Assembly (NCBI RefSeq): GCF_013337765.1
Contig: NZ_VBSB01000004.1
Location: 62,001-126,000 of the forward strand
Length of the DNA stretch: 64,000 nt
DNA from: Mycolicibacterium sphagni
GTDB taxonomy: Bacteria; Actinomycetota; Actinomycetes; Mycobacteriales; Mycobacteriaceae
Direction: 5' to 3'
How positions within the stretch are numbered: position 1 is the first letter of the stretch; each line of letters opens with the position of its first letter. A program made the translations under genes and the position numbers. Positions 1 to 11,500 of the stretch are shown one piece after another. The notes under the pieces are model-generated. The model worked only from the letters and a program-made list of their open reading frames with translations. It did no database searches and was not told the DNA's origin.

Positions 1-927
1 TAGTGCCGCGTTGGGGATCTCGCGCCGTACGGTCGCCGCCACCGTGGAGACCAGATGCCACACCCCCGGTGCTGCGTAGACCTTCAGCAGTTCGGGGACG
101 GTGACGCTTCCGGTATCGGCGACCCGGCCCAGGTCGTTGCGCACCAAGTCGACGATCATGATGTTCTCGGCGACGTCCTTGGCCGACGCCAGCAGCTCCG
201 CGGGCGGGCGGTGCAGTGGCAGTGTGCCTTTGATCGGGCTGGACGTCACGGCGTTGCCGACTCGGCGGACGAACAGCTCCGGTGACAGCGAGGCCACCGC
301 GCCCCAATCGCCGGCCAGGTAGGCCGCCCGGGCCGGCATGGTCCGGGTCACCGCATCGGCGAAAAATTCGAGCGACGAGCCGCGCAGCGTGCCGGTGAAT
401 TGCGTGCACACGCAGGCCTGGTAGACCTCGCCGGCGCCGATCGCGGCCAGGCAGGCCGCCACACCGTCGTGGTGGCTTGCGAAATCTGGCTCTAGCCAGT
501 CGATTTCGTAGCCATCGTGCTGTGGGGGATCTGACAGTGCGACGGCCACCCACTCCGCGATCGGTGCGGCGGAAAGGCTTTCGTGCCACCAGCAACCGTC
601 GCAGTCCAGGCGCAGCACGCTGTCGGTCCAGCCGCCGGCCGACTCGGGGATCCGCGGCGGTGCGCCGTCGGACGCGGCGTCGGGGTAGGACAGATAGCCG
701 ATCCACCCGCCGCCGACCGCATCCCCGCGATCGCCGGGCGGCACGGCGAACGCCTCGGCGGGGGCGATCGCCCGCACCGGAACGGTGGGGGCGATCACCG
801 CCGCTGAGCCAAACCAGTCGCCGGTCAGCGCGGCCGGAGGCGGCAGCCGCCGCTGTGCGGCGGCGCCGGCTACGGCGCGCAGCACCTCGGCGGCGGTGCC
901 GAGTTCGCCGAGCCGGTCGATGCGCAT
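1..927 (-). CDS. pabB: aminodeoxychorismate synthase component I (partial, 3' end outside window)
   Basis: Reading the minus strand from ATG 927 gives 309 codons that run off the left edge. This is the N-terminal two thirds of a chorismate-binding enzyme of the PabB/TrpE family, which aminates chorismate to aminodeoxychorismate for p-aminobenzoate and folate synthesis, normally with a PabA glutaminase partner. Visible family signatures are LSPELFVRR, the lysine-containing SSPIKGTLP motif that marks PabB-type enzymes, and the following VDLVRNDLGRV segment. The PIKGT lysine favours PabB over anthranilate synthase (TrpE has an alanine there). The start is chosen because the N-terminus (MRIDRLGELGTA) begins at the first ATG after the intergenic stretch. 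The C-terminus is not in view, so fusion to another domain cannot be excluded. Confidence 0.9.
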   Translation of the reverse strand, partial: MRIDRLGELGTAAEVLRAVAGAAAQRRLPPPAALTGDWFGSAAVIAPTVPVRAIAPAEAFAVPPGDRGDAVGGGWIGYLSYPDAASDGAPPRIPESAGGWTDSVLRLDCDGCWWHESLSAAPIAEWVAVALSDPPQHDGYEIDWLEPDFASHHDGVAACLAAIGAGEVYQACVCTQFTGTLRGSSLEFFADAVTRTMPARAAYLAGDWGAVASLSPELFVRRVGNAVTSSPIKGTLPLHRPPAELLASAKDVAENIMIVDLVRNDLGRVADTGSVTVPELLKVYAAPGVWHLVSTVAATVRREIPNAAL

Positions 928-967
928 CGCCCTAGCCTGACGGCTGCGGCCAGCAGACGCAAAGGCG

Positions 968-1861
968 TCAGCGACTGATCTCCCTGCGCACGGTGACAGC
1001 GGCGAGCTTCTCCGGATTGCGCATCGCGTAGAAGTTGGTGATCGTCCCGTCGGTGACCTCGATGGTCATCACGGATTCGGCCACCTCGCCGTGATAGACC
1101 ACCAGCGCAGGCGCACCGTTGTAGTTCGCGACGTCGATCCGGTATTCCGGTGTGGCCTGGCGAAACAGCCCGATGATCAGCCTGGCGACCTTGGCCGGGC
1201 CCAGGACCGGGCGGCGCGCTGCGCTGGCCTTGCCGTCGCTGTCGGAGGTGAACACCACGTCGGGCGCCAGCATGCCCATCAGCCCGTCCAGGTCTCCGGT
1301 CGCGGCTGCCATCAGGAACTGCATGGTGATCTGCTCGGACTGCTGGGGGTCCACGGGCTCGAACCGGCGCCGACGGGAGTGCACGTGCTCGCGGGCGCGG
1401 TGCGCCATCTGGCGTACCGCGGCCGTGGATTTGCCTACCGCATCGGCGATTTCGTCGTGGCTGAAGCCGAACACCTCGCGTAGCACGAACACGGCGCGCT
1501 CATCGGGGGTCAGCGTCTCCAGCACCACGAGCATGGCCATCGACACCGATTCGGCGAGCACCACGTCGTCGGCGGCGTCGCGCTCGTCGAGCAGCAGCGG
1601 TTCGGGTAGCCACGGCCCGACGTAGTCCTCCCGGCGACGGGCCTGTGAGCGCAGCGTGTTCAGCGCTTGGCGGGTGACCAGCTGAGCCAGATAGGCCTTG
1701 GTGTCTCGAACCGCATCCAGATCGACTGTCGCCCAACGCAAATAGCTGTCCTGCAAGACGTCGTCGGCTTCGGTTGCCGAGCCGAGGATTTCGTAGGCGA
1801 TGGTGAACAGCAGTGGCCGCAGCAGGGTGAACCGGTCGGCGTGTTCGTCGGTCGCGGTCAC
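968..1861 (-). CDS. sigJ: ECF41-type RNA polymerase sigma factor (SigJ-like)
   Basis: 297 aa from a GTG start. Sigma-70 region 2 covers about residues 10-80 and region 4 about 110-165. Between them lies the WLPEPL motif typical of the ECF41 group. A SnoaL-like C-terminal domain (about 175-290) ends in an NPEKL motif, the equivalent of the NPDKL motif that in ECF41 factors tunes activity without a classical anti-sigma factor. The GTG overlaps the stop of the upstream oxidoreductase gene (GTGA), so the two are translationally coupled. ECF41 factors are commonly encoded next to a carboxymuconolactone decarboxylase, oxidoreductase or epimerase gene that they control, and this neighbour fits. The DGGGR-type motif of the group is degenerate here (DGKASAARR). 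Confidence 0.88.
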   Translation of the reverse strand: MTATDEHADRFTLLRPLLFTIAYEILGSATEADDVLQDSYLRWATVDLDAVRDTKAYLAQLVTRQALNTLRSQARRREDYVGPWLPEPLLLDERDAADDVVLAESVSMAMLVVLETLTPDERAVFVLREVFGFSHDEIADAVGKSTAAVRQMAHRAREHVHSRRRRFEPVDPQQSEQITMQFLMAAATGDLDGLMGMLAPDVVFTSDSDGKASAARRPVLGPAKVARLIIGLFRQATPEYRIDVANYNGAPALVVYHGEVAESVMTIEVTDGTITNFYAMRNPEKLAAVTVRREISR

Positions 1862-3030
1862 GGCGTCTGCACCGCCTCGGGTGCCGGCCGCGTGCCGCCG
1901 CCCTTGATCCAGAAGTAAGACCCCGGCTTGCGGGCCTCGCGGCGCAGGAAGCTGACCGTGCCCTTGCAGACCGCCTCTTTGATCATCGCCGCGGTGCGCC
2001 CGCCGACGTACAGCGGCAGTGGGACGTCATTGGTGCGGGCGATCTGCACGGTGGCGCCGGCCCGTCCCAGGCTGATGCACTGCCCGGTGAACGCCTGGCT
2101 GATCACGGCGGGCTGCTCGCCGGCGATGCGCGCCAGCACGGTGTTGGCGGCCTGAGCTCCCAGCGGGATCGCGGCCTGGCAGCTCATCCGCAACGGCTGA
2201 TCCGACGGGGCAGAAGCATCCCCGGCCGCCACGATCCGGACGTCGTCCACGCTGGTCAGGGTCTCGTCGGTGAGCAGCCGGCCGATCGCGTCGGTGCGCA
2301 GCCCGGACCGGGTCGCCAGATCGGGCACGCCGAATCCGGCGGTCCAGATCGTCACGTAGCTGGCCAGCTTGCGTCCGTCGCCGAGTGTCACCGCGTCGGC
2401 GGCCACCGCGGTCACCTGGGCCTGCGGTCCGTCCACGATCTCGACCCCGAGCTTGCGCAGCCGCTTGGCCACTGACCGGCGCCCCGGTGTGCTCAGGTAC
2501 GGGCCGAGGACGGCACCGCACACCAGCGTGACGGTCCGGCCCTGCTCGGCCAGTTCGGCGGCGGTCTCGATACCGGTCGGGCCGGCACCGACCACGCACA
2601 CCGGCGCGCCGTAGTGCAGATCGGCCAGCCGGGCGGTCAACCGCTGCGCTTCCTCGAGATCGGCGATGGGATAAGCGAATTCGTCGGCGCCGGGAACGGC
2701 TGGTCGAACAGAACCGCTACCCACGGCATAGATGAGGTAGTCGTAGGGCAGCGGCTGGCCACTGAACAGCTCGACCTGCCGCGCCTCGGCGTCGATGCGG
2801 GTGGCCGCGTCGACGACCAGCTCGATGCCGTCGCCGAGGATGTCGGCATAGGCATACGTGGCGTCGTCGGATCCGGTGACCAACTGGTGCAGCCGGATCC
2901 GTTCGACGAATTCGGGGCGCGGGTTCACCAGGGTGATCTGCACATCGGGGCGCAGCCGCAGGTGATTGGCGGCGATCACTCCGGCGTAGCCGCCGCCGAT
3001 CACCACAACGCGGGTTCGTTGCTCGGTCAT
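1858..3030 (-). CDS. FAD/NAD(P)-dependent oxidoreductase, NDH-2-like, partner of SigJ
   Basis: 390 aa pyridine nucleotide-disulfide-type flavoprotein. The N-terminal FAD fold has VVVIGGGYAG, the second Rossmann fold has VVGAGPTGIETAAELAE, and the C-terminal FAD contact is AAGDASAPSDQP. No CxxC redox pair is visible, so it is closer to type II NADH dehydrogenases and AIF-like proteins than to disulfide reductases. An in-frame ORF extends to 3204, but its first 58 residues are Arg-rich and unlike a protein start. ATG 3030 has a good AAAGGAG ribosome binding site and is chosen. It lies upstream of and overlaps sigJ, the usual ECF41 sigma-oxidoreductase pairing, so it is probably both operon partner and target of SigJ. 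The substrate cannot be inferred. Confidence 0.85.
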   Translation of the reverse strand: MTEQRTRVVVIGGGYAGVIAANHLRLRPDVQITLVNPRPEFVERIRLHQLVTGSDDATYAYADILGDGIELVVDAATRIDAEARQVELFSGQPLPYDYLIYAVGSGSVRPAVPGADEFAYPIADLEEAQRLTARLADLHYGAPVCVVGAGPTGIETAAELAEQGRTVTLVCGAVLGPYLSTPGRRSVAKRLRKLGVEIVDGPQAQVTAVAADAVTLGDGRKLASYVTIWTAGFGVPDLATRSGLRTDAIGRLLTDETLTSVDDVRIVAAGDASAPSDQPLRMSCQAAIPLGAQAANTVLARIAGEQPAVISQAFTGQCISLGRAGATVQIARTNDVPLPLYVGGRTAAMIKEAVCKGTVSFLRREARKPGSYFWIKGGGTRPAPEAVQTP

Positions 3031-3112
3031 CACATCTCTCCTTTGAGGTCGCTTGAGCGTGCTGACCTCGAGACACCAGCGTCGGTGTGAATGTGACGCT
3101 ACGTGACGCAGC

Positions 3113-4666
3113 TCACTCGGGCGCCTGGTACCGCGGGAAGACCCCCGCCGGCGCCGGCAGCGCGGTACCGGGTGCGATGCGCACCGCGACAGCGCCGAAG
3201 TCACGCTCGTCCTCGGGCTGGCCCAGCAGGTCCAACAGCCGGGCCGCCGATGTCGGCAGCACCGGTTGCACCAGCAACGACGCGATCCGGACCACCTCCA
3301 GCGTCACGTACAGCACCGTGCGGAACCGGTCCTGATCCGCCGCGGCCTCGGATTTGCGCAGCACCCACGGCTCCTGCGCGGAGAAGTACCGGTTGGCCGC
3401 ACCCAGCATCGCCCAGATCGCCTCCAGCGCGAGATGCATGGCGGGCACGTCGAAATGTGCACGCACCCTTGGCAACAACTCGTCGGCGTGCGCCAGGAGC
3501 TCGCGGTCGGCGTCGGTGAACTCACCGGGCTCGGGCACCTGGGCATCGAGGTTCTTGTTGACCATCGACAGCGAGCGCTGCGCCAGGTTCCCGAACTCGT
3601 TGGCGAGATCGGCGTTGATCCGGCCGATGATGGCGTCCTCGTTGTAGCTGCCGTCCTGCCCGAACGGCACCTCGCGCAGCAGGAAATAGCGCACCTGGTC
3701 GAGCCCGAACGCGTCGATGAGGGCGAAGGGGTCGACGACGTTGCCCACCGACTTACTCATCTTCTCGCCGCTGTTGAGCAGGAAGCCGTGGACGAAAACC
3801 CGTCGCGGCAGCTCGATTCCGGCCGACATCAGGAACGCGGGCCAGTACACGGTGTGGAACCGGATGATGTCCTTGCCGATCATGTGCAGATCGGCGGGCC
3901 AGTACTTGCGGAACGACTCGGAGTCGGTGTCGGGGAAGCCCGCGCCGGTGAGGTAGTTGGTCAGCGCGTCCACCCACACGTACATGACATGGTCGGGATG
4001 GTCCGGCACGGGCACACCCCAGTCGAACGTGGTGCGCGAGATCGACAGGTCGCGAAGCCCGCCGGAGACGAAGCTGACCACCTCGTTGCGGCGCACGTCA
4101 GGGGCGATGAACTCCGGGTGCGCGTCATAGTGGGCCAGCAGCCGGTCGGTGTAGGCCGACAGCCGGAAGAAGTAGGTCTGCTCCTCGGTCCACGTGACGG
4201 GTGTGCCGGTCTCCAGCGAGTACTTGTTGCCGTCGGCGCGCGTCTCGAGTTCGTCCTCGGTATAGAAGCGTTCGTCGCGGACCGAATACCAGCCCGAGTA
4301 CGAGTCGAGATAGATGTCGCCGGCGGCGTCCATCCGCTTCCAGATCTCGATCGACGCCTCGATGTGGTCGGCGTCGGTGGTCCGGATGAAGCGATCGAAC
4401 GACGCCCCGAGCTTCTCCTGCATCGCCTGGAACGCATCGGAGTTGCGCCGCGCCAGCTCGTCAGTGGGAATGCCCTCGGCGGCGGCGGTCTGCGCCATCT
4501 TCAGGCCGTGCTCGTCGGTCCCGGTCAGGTAGCGCACGTCGAAGCCGTCGAGGCGCTTGAAGCGGGCGATCGCGTCGGTCGCGATGTACTCGTATGCGTG
4601 CCCGATGTGCGGCGCACCGTTGGGGTACGCGATCGCGGTGGTGAGGTAATACGGGGGCTTGGTCAT
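3113..4666 (-). CDS. metG: methionyl-tRNA synthetase
   Basis: 517 aa cytoplasmic enzyme that charges tRNA-Met with methionine. The class I HIGH signature is at residues 20-23 (APHIGHAY), and the KMSKS loop appears as EKMSKSVGN. The protein ends near residue 517 without the C-terminal tRNA-binding dimerisation domain of E. coli MetG, which is the short mycobacterial form. The open frame continues upstream to 4927, but that part is an Arg-rich shadow of tatD, and MTKPPYY at ATG 4666 is the natural start. Only about 20 bp separate this start from the divergent tatD start, so both transcripts must be short-leadered or leaderless. Confidence 0.96.
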   Translation of the reverse strand: MTKPPYYLTTAIAYPNGAPHIGHAYEYIATDAIARFKRLDGFDVRYLTGTDEHGLKMAQTAAAEGIPTDELARRNSDAFQAMQEKLGASFDRFIRTTDADHIEASIEIWKRMDAAGDIYLDSYSGWYSVRDERFYTEDELETRADGNKYSLETGTPVTWTEEQTYFFRLSAYTDRLLAHYDAHPEFIAPDVRRNEVVSFVSGGLRDLSISRTTFDWGVPVPDHPDHVMYVWVDALTNYLTGAGFPDTDSESFRKYWPADLHMIGKDIIRFHTVYWPAFLMSAGIELPRRVFVHGFLLNSGEKMSKSVGNVVDPFALIDAFGLDQVRYFLLREVPFGQDGSYNEDAIIGRINADLANEFGNLAQRSLSMVNKNLDAQVPEPGEFTDADRELLAHADELLPRVRAHFDVPAMHLALEAIWAMLGAANRYFSAQEPWVLRKSEAAADQDRFRTVLYVTLEVVRIASLLVQPVLPTSAARLLDLLGQPEDERDFGAVAVRIAPGTALPAPAGVFPRYQAPE

Positions 4667-4686
4667 GTCGGGTTTCACCCTAAGGT

Positions 4687-5520
4687 GTGGGCGTGATGTC
4701 GAGACGCGAGCCACCGCCGTTGCCGGAGCCGTTGACGCCGTTGATCGATGCTCACACCCACCTCGATGCCTGCGGTGCCCGCGACGCCGACGACGTCCAT
4801 GCGATCCTCGACCGGGCGCAAGTCGCCGGGGTGGTCGCGGCGGTGACGATCGCCGACGACCTCGACGCCGCCCGCTGGGCCGCCGAGGCCGCCACGTGGG
4901 ATCCGCGGGTCTACGCCGCGGTCGCATTGCACCCGACTCGTGCCGACGCCCTGGACGACGACGCCCGAGCCGAACTGGAACGGCTGGCCGCGCAGCCGCG
5001 GGTGGTGGCGGTCGGGGAGACCGGCATGGACTTGTACTGGCCGGGCAAGCTCGACGGGTGCGCCGAACCTTCGGTTCAGCGGGAGTCCTTCGCCTGGCAT
5101 ATCGACCTGGCCAAGCGGACCGGCAAACCGCTGATGATCCACAACCGGGACGCCGATGTCGAGGTGCTCGACGTGCTCCGCGCCGAGGGTGCCCCGGAGA
5201 CCGTCATCTTCCACTGTTTCTCCTCCGGTCCGGAGATGGCGCGCACCTGCGTCGACGCGGGCTGGGTGCTGAGCCTGTCCGGCACCGTCAGCTTCAAGAA
5301 CGCCCGCGACCTGCGCGAAGCGGCGACGTTGATCCCGCCGGACCAACTTTTGGTGGAGACCGACGCCCCGTTTCTGACCCCGCATCCGTTCCGCGGGGCG
5401 CCCAACGAGCCCTATTGCCTGCCCTACACCGTGCGCGCGCTGGCCGATGTCGTCGACCGGCCGGCAGAGTTGCTGGCAGAGCAGTCGTCGGCCACCGCGC
5501 GACGGGTCTACGGTCTCTAA
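4687..5520 (+). CDS. tatD: TatD family metal-dependent deoxyribonuclease
   Basis: 277 aa TIM-barrel hydrolase of the TatD group (3'-5' exonuclease/DNA repair and RNA quality roles in relatives). Metal ligands are visible in order: DAHTHLD (HxH), the GETGMD glutamate, MIHNRD, FHCFSSG, and the late ETDAPFLTP aspartate. GTG 4687 is followed in frame by GTG 4693 and ATG 4696; ATG 4696 is an equally plausible start, giving 274 aa. It is divergent from metG and precedes rpfB, the order I recall for M. tuberculosis Rv1007c-Rv1009. Confidence 0.9.
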   Translation: MGVMSRREPPPLPEPLTPLIDAHTHLDACGARDADDVHAILDRAQVAGVVAAVTIADDLDAARWAAEAATWDPRVYAAVALHPTRADALDDDARAELERLAAQPRVVAVGETGMDLYWPGKLDGCAEPSVQRESFAWHIDLAKRTGKPLMIHNRDADVEVLDVLRAEGAPETVIFHCFSSGPEMARTCVDAGWVLSLSGTVSFKNARDLREAATLIPPDQLLVETDAPFLTPHPFRGAPNEPYCLPYTVRALADVVDRPAELLAEQSSATARRVYGL

Positions 5521-5569
5521 GGGTCTGTTGAGAGCCGCGGGCCCGGGTTGCTCCGGTCCGGTCTGGTTC

Positions 5570-5585
5570 GTTACCGTCTTGTGAT
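5570..5585 (+). promoter_or_regulatory. candidate MtrA binding site upstream of rpfB
   Basis: GTTAC-CGTCTT-GTGAT matches the tandem GTnAY-n6-GTnAY pattern described for the actinobacterial response regulator MtrA. MtrA is reported to bind the rpfB promoter region in M. tuberculosis. The match is by eye only. The site lies 50 bp after the tatD stop and directly before the hairpin at 5590. Confidence 0.45.
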
Positions 5586-5589
5586 CAAA

Positions 5590-5620
5590 GGGGGCCAAAG
5601 TCGGCCCCTTCTTTCGTTTA
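5590..5620 (+). terminator. intrinsic-terminator-like hairpin between tatD and rpfB
   Basis: GGGGCC (5591-5596) and GGCCCC (5603-5608) form a perfect 6-bp GC stem over a 6-nt loop, followed by the T-rich tract TTCTTTCGTTT. It could terminate tatD. It could also be the terminator arm of an RNA switch in the rpfB leader, as reported for the M. tuberculosis rpfB-ksgA-ispE operon. It lies only 22-34 nt before the rpfB start. Confidence 0.6.
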
Positions 5621-5621
5621 G

Positions 5622-7662
<2,041 letters not shown>

Positions 7663-7675
<13 letters not shown>

Positions 7676-8478
7676 GCGCTCGGGCGCACTGTCTCGGCGA
7701 GCTGATGCACCAACTCGGTGCATGACGGATATCTGCGGTCTGGGTCTTTGGCGATAGCTCTGGCCAGCACCACGTCGAATCCCCTTGTCAGCCAAGGGAT
7801 CTGTCGCGACACCTCTGGTGGCGGCAGGTGTAGTTGAGCATTGACGAGCGCCAACGGGTCGTCAGCGGCGAATGGCGGTGCGCCAGTGAGTAATTCCAGC
7901 GCCGTGCAGGCGAGTGCGTATTCGTCTGTTGCGGCCTGGGGTAGCCGGCCCTGGAGGAGTTCGGGAGCGGCATAGGGCAGCGACGCCACCACCTGGGTCG
8001 GGCGATGCCAGACGTCCTCGGCGAGCACATGCGCGACGCCGAAGTCGATCAGTACCGCGCCGCGAGATGAAAAATCCTGGTGTACGAGGATATTCGCAGG
8101 CTTGACGTCGCTATGAACGACACCGTCGCGGTGGGCGTGGTCCAGGGCGATGGCGATCTGGCCGAGCGCGGTGAGCTTGGCCTCCAGAGATGGCAGCCGG
8201 GTCGCGTTGCCGCCGTCGACGTACTGCATCGTCATCCAGTGCTCGCCGTGGTCGAAGACCTGCACGATGTGGCGGTGCCGCAGGCGATCTGCGATCCGGT
8301 ACTCCCTGGCCAGCCGGGCGGTGCCGGCGTGATCGCGGTGCTGGGAGTCGAGCACCTTCAGTGCGACGAGCGGATGCCGCTGGCCCGCGCCGCGGGCGAG
8401 GTAGACCGCTGCCTCGCCGCCGCGGCCCAGCAGGTTTTCGACGACGTAGCCCGCGAACGACTGTCCGGGATGCACCAC
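7663..8478 (-). CDS. soluble Ser/Thr protein kinase (kinase domain only)
   Basis: 271 aa made up almost entirely of a Hanks-type kinase domain. The Gly loop is GRGGEAAVY (18-26), the likely ATP lysine is K41 (VALK), and the catalytic loop is HSDVKPANI (122-130) with D124. The Mg motif is IDFGVAH (DFG 145-147), with APE at 171-173. The usual HRD arginine is serine (HSD), making it a non-RD kinase that may not need activation-loop phosphorylation. There is no transmembrane segment, PASTA or sensor domain, unlike PknB. Starts GTG 8478 and GTG 8475 are both possible. It lies on the opposite strand between ksgA and ispE. Its substrate is unknown; regulation of the neighbouring functions is only a guess. 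Confidence 0.87.
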
Positions 8479-8546
8479 GCTTCGACCCTAGAGTCGCGGG
8501 TCGGCGACCGACCGGCGAATCGCGCGCGGCGCGATAGTCTCGTCCG

Positions 8547-9491
8547 GTGCCCCCGTCCAACGGTTCCGCCGCGTCCGAGTGGGTGCCGACCGGGTCGGTG
8601 ACCGTACGCGTGCCGGGCAAGGTGAACCTGTATCTGGAGGTCGGTGATCGCCGCGCCGACGGGTATCACGAACTCGCCACTGTCTTTCACGCCGTGTCGC
8701 TGGTCGACGAGGTGACGGTGCGCAACGCCGATGTGCTGTCCCTGCGGGTGGTGGGGGAGGGTGCCGACGATCTGCCCGTCGACGAGCGCAACATCGCCTG
8801 GCAGGCCGCCGAGCTGATGGCCGAGCATGTCGGGCGCGCACCCGATGTCGAGATCACCATCGAGAAGTCGATCCCGGTGGCCGGCGGGATGGCCGGTGGC
8901 AGCGCCGACGCCGCGGCCGTCCTGGTCGCGATGAACAACCTGTGGGAGCTGGGTGTGCCGCGCCGCGACCTGCACGGGCTGGCCGCGCAGCTGGGCAGCG
9001 ATGTCCCCTTCGCGCTGCACGGCGGTACCGCGCTGGGCACCGGCCGCGGCGAGGAGCTGGCGACGGTGTTGGCCCGCAGCACGTTTCACTGGGTGCTGGC
9101 CTTCGGTCAGGGCGGTTTGTCGACGGCTGCGGTCTACAAGGAGGTCGACCGACTGCGGGAGACCGGGGACCCGCCCAGGCTGAGCGACCCCGAGCCGCTC
9201 CTGGGCGCGCTGGCCGGCGGGAATCCCCGTGAGCTGGCCGCCCTGCTGGGCAATGACCTGCAGGCGGCCGCGTTGAGCCTCAACCCGGGCCTGCGCCGGA
9301 CACTGCGGGCCGGCGCCGAGGCGGGGGCGCTGGCCGGAATCGTGTCTGGGTCCGGCCCGACGTGCGCGTTCCTGTGCGAATCGGCGGCCGCGGCTGTCGA
9401 CGTCGGCACCGAACTGGCGGGTGCCGACGTGTGCCGCACCGTGCGAGTGGCCAGCGGCCCGGTCCATGGCGCCCGCATCGTTTCCAGTTGA
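8547..9491 (+). CDS. ispE: 4-diphosphocytidyl-2-C-methyl-D-erythritol kinase
   Basis: 314 aa GHMP kinase of the non-mevalonate isoprenoid pathway. It phosphorylates the 2-hydroxyl of CDP-methylerythritol. [20 protein letters not shown] is the N-terminal substrate motif, the ATP-binding loop is [15 protein letters not shown], and the C-terminal GHMP motif is [15 protein letters not shown] start 8547. Only 68 bp separate it from the divergent kinase start, so it must have a promoter there or inside the kinase gene instead of being read from the rpfB transcript alone. Confidence 0.95.
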   Translation: MPPSNGSAASEWVPTGSVTVRVPGKVNLYLEVGDRRADGYHELATVFHAVSLVDEVTVRNADVLSLRVVGEGADDLPVDERNIAWQAAELMAEHVGRAPDVEITIEKSIPVAGGMAGGSADAAAVLVAMNNLWELGVPRRDLHGLAAQLGSDVPFALHGGTALGTGRGEELATVLARSTFHWVLAFGQGGLSTAAVYKEVDRLRETGDPPRLSDPEPLLGALAGGNPRELAALLGNDLQAAALSLNPGLRRTLRAGAEAGALAGIVSGSGPTCAFLCESAAAAVDVGTELAGADVCRTVRVASGPVHGARIVSS

Positions 9492-9505
9492 GTCACCCGG
9501 ACCTA

Positions 9506-9535
9506 ATCCCCGGGTCGCTGCGCTCCTGCCCGCCG
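9506..9535 (-). repeat. 30-bp dispersed intergenic repeat, copy A
   Basis: Read on the minus strand, this is the same 30-bp element as at 11467-11496 and 22387-22416. It differs from them only at element positions 16 (C here, A and G in the others) and 23 (C here, T in the others). It lies 14 bp after the ispE stop codon. Core: CAGGAGCGCAGCGA. Confidence 0.8.
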
Positions 9536-9574
9536 GACCCAAACTGTGACGCGCTTCTCATTACCGTCGAAAAC

Positions 9575-9603
9575 TTGGCAGTAACTTAAGGGAAGTTTAA
9601 GAT
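9575..9603 (+). promoter_or_regulatory. SigA-type promoter for pks16
   Basis: TTGGCA (9575-9580), a 17-bp spacer and TAAGAT (9598-9603) make a near-consensus housekeeping promoter. Predicted transcription start is about 9610, giving a leader of about 220 nt before the pks16 GTG. Confidence 0.65.
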
Positions 9604-9831
9604 GATCGGCGGTGATGACTAGCGGCCTGGCACTGCATATGTGCTTCTCGCCCACCCCGATCCGGGGCGGGCGATGGTCCGGCGGTACCGCTGTTGCTCC
9701 GCTCCATCACCATTTCGAGACCGAACCGCTCCCCAGTCGTTCCAGCGTGCCGTCTATGCAGTGCGTTGCGGCAGGTGGAGCATGAATTCAACGTCGCTGA
9801 TCAGCCAGCTCCGGATGCCGAGGAGGTCGTC

Positions 9832-11466
9832 GTGAGCCGTTTCACCGACAAGATGTTCCACAGTGCCTTGACCAGCAGCAAGGGCATGGTCACTGGGGAA
9901 CCGAATGAGCCGGTGCGGCACACGTGGTGGGAAGTGCACGAACGTGCACGTCGCATCGCAGGTGGCCTGGAAGCCGCGGGAATCGGCCTCGGCGACGCAG
10001 TCGGCGTGCTGGCCGGCGCTCCGGTGGAGATCGCGCCGACGGCCCAAGCCCTGTGGATGCGTGGCGCCAGCCTGACGATGCTGCACCAGCCCACCCCGCG
10101 CACCGACCTGGAGCAGTGGGCCAAGGACACCGCCACGGTCATCGACATGATCGAGGCCAAGGCCGTCATCGTCTCCGACCCCTTCCTGATCGCCGTGCCG
10201 GTGCTCGAGGAGCGCGGCGTCAAGGTGCTCACGGTGGAGGCGCTGCTGGCCGCCGAGCCCATCGACCCCGTCGAGACCTCCGAAGACGATGTCGCGCTGA
10301 TGCAGCTGACGTCCGGGTCGACCGGTTCGCCCAAGGCCGTGGTCATCACCCACCGCAACATTCACTCCAACGCCGAGGCGATGTTCATCGGCGCCAAGTA
10401 CGACATCGACAACGATGTCATGGTCAGCTGGCTGCCCTGCTTCCATGACATGGGCATGGTCGGCTTCCTGACGATCCCGATGTACTTCGGTGCCGAGCTG
10501 GTCAAGGTCACCCCGATGGACTTCCTGCGGGACACGCTGCTGTGGGCCAAGCTCATCGACAAGTACAAGGGCACCATGACCGCGGCGCCGAACTTCGCGT
10601 ACGCGCTGTTCGCCAAGCGGTTGCGCCGCCAGGCCAAGCCCGGCGAGTTCGACCTGTCCACCCTGCGGTTCGCGCTGTCCGGCGCCGAGCCGGTCGAGCC
10701 TGCCGACGTCGAAGACCTGCTGGACGCGGGTAAGCCGTTCGGGTTGCGGGAATCGGCGATCCTGCCCGCCTACGGCATGGCTGAGACCACGTTGGCCGTG
10801 TCGTTCTCCGAATGCGACGCCGGACTGGTGGTCGACGAGGTCGACGCAGACCTGCTGGCCGCTCTGCGCCGCGCGGTGCCCGCCTCGAAGGGCAACACCC
10901 GTCGGCTGGCCACGCTGGGCCCCCTGCTGACGGACCTCGAGGCGCGCATCGTCGACGAGGACGGCAACGTGCTGCCTGCGCGTGGCGTTGGCATCATCGA
11001 ACTCCGCGGTGAATCGCTGACCCCGGGCTACATCACCATGGGTGGCTTCGTTCCCGCCCAGGATGAGCACGGCTGGTACGACACCGGTGACCTCGGCTAC
11101 TTGCTGGAGAACGGCCACGTCGTGGTGTGCGGTCGCGTCAAGGACGTCATCATCATGGCCGGCCGCAACATCTACCCGACCGATATCGAGCGGGCCGCCA
11201 GCCGCGTCGAAGGGGTGCGCCCCGGATGTGCGGTCGCGGTCCGGCTCGACGCCGGCCACTCCCGCGAGACGTTCGCGGTGGCCGTCGAATCCAACGCGTG
11301 GCAGGATCCCGCCGCGGTGCGCCGCATCGAGCATGAGGTCGCCCACGAGGTGGTCGCCGAGGTCGACGTGCGGCCGCGCAATGTCGTGGTCCTCGGGCCG
11401 GGCACCATCCCGAAGACCCCGTCGGGCAAGCTGCGTCGCGCCAACTCGGTGGCGCTGGTCACGTAG
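9832..11466 (+). CDS. pks16: acyl-AMP ligase / fatty acyl-CoA synthetase family protein (Pks16)
   Basis: 544 aa adenylate-forming enzyme. The P-loop-like A3 motif is [12 protein letters not shown], and A5 is [11 protein letters not shown]. The A7 motif is YDTGDLG, and the C-terminal A10 lysine region is [10 protein letters not shown]. The family activates fatty acids as acyl-adenylates for transfer to CoA or an acyl carrier protein. The name Pks16 is historical; there is no ketosynthase. GTG 9832 is chosen because AGGAGG lies at 9821-9826 with 5-nt spacing. The resulting 544 aa equals the length I recall for Rv1013, and the [11 protein letters not shown]-terminus matches that family. Its lipid substrate is not evident from sequence. 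Confidence 0.9.
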   Translation: MSRFTDKMFHSALTSSKGMVTGEPNEPVRHTWWEVHERARRIAGGLEAAGIGLGDAVGVLAGAPVEIAPTAQALWMRGASLTMLHQPTPRTDLEQWAKDTATVIDMIEAKAVIVSDPFLIAVPVLEERGVKVLTVEALLAAEPIDPVETSEDDVALMQLTSGSTGSPKAVVITHRNIHSNAEAMFIGAKYDIDNDVMVSWLPCFHDMGMVGFLTIPMYFGAELVKVTPMDFLRDTLLWAKLIDKYKGTMTAAPNFAYALFAKRLRRQAKPGEFDLSTLRFALSGAEPVEPADVEDLLDAGKPFGLRESAILPAYGMAETTLAVSFSECDAGLVVDEVDADLLAALRRAVPASKGNTRRLATLGPLLTDLEARIVDEDGNVLPARGVGIIELRGESLTPGYITMGGFVPAQDEHGWYDTGDLGYLLENGHVVVCGRVKDVIIMAGRNIYPTDIERAASRVEGVRPGCAVAVRLDAGHSRETFAVAVESNAWQDPAAVRRIEHEVAHEVVAEVDVRPRNVVVLGPGTIPKTPSGKLRRANSVALVT

Positions 11467-11496
11467 CGGCGGGCAGGAGCGAAGCGACTCGGGGAT
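11467..11496 (+). repeat. 30-bp dispersed intergenic repeat, copy B
   Basis: Begins at the base after the pks16 stop codon. Identical to copy C (22387-22416) except for one base at element position 16. Copies A and B bracket pks16 in opposite orientation. Confidence 0.85.
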
Positions 11497-11500
11497 CGAC

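Larger units (their letters stand above)
9492..9831 (+). other. ispE-pks16 intergenic region and pks16 leader
   Basis: 340 bp without a convincing gene. It contains repeat copy A (9506-9535), a strong promoter (9575-9603), and a near-perfect hairpin at 9649-9673 (CGCCC-A-CCCCG, loop ATC, CGGGG-C-GGGCG). A 10-bp palindrome GCGGTACCGC (9683-9692) also lies here. An open frame continuous with pks16 extends back to TTG 9694, but it has no family similarity that I recognise. Confidence 0.6.

Noticed and set aside
55-935. Several short plus-strand frames at the left end
   Set aside because: They are antisense to pabB, which reads cleanly on the minus strand.
3266-4696. 476-codon plus-strand frame over metG
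   Set aside because: Antisense shadow; metG carries the HIGH and KMSKS motifs on the minus strand.
9754-11346. 530-codon minus-strand frame inside pks16
   Set aside because: Antisense shadow of a conserved adenylate-forming enzyme; composition is His/Arg/Gly-rich without motifs.
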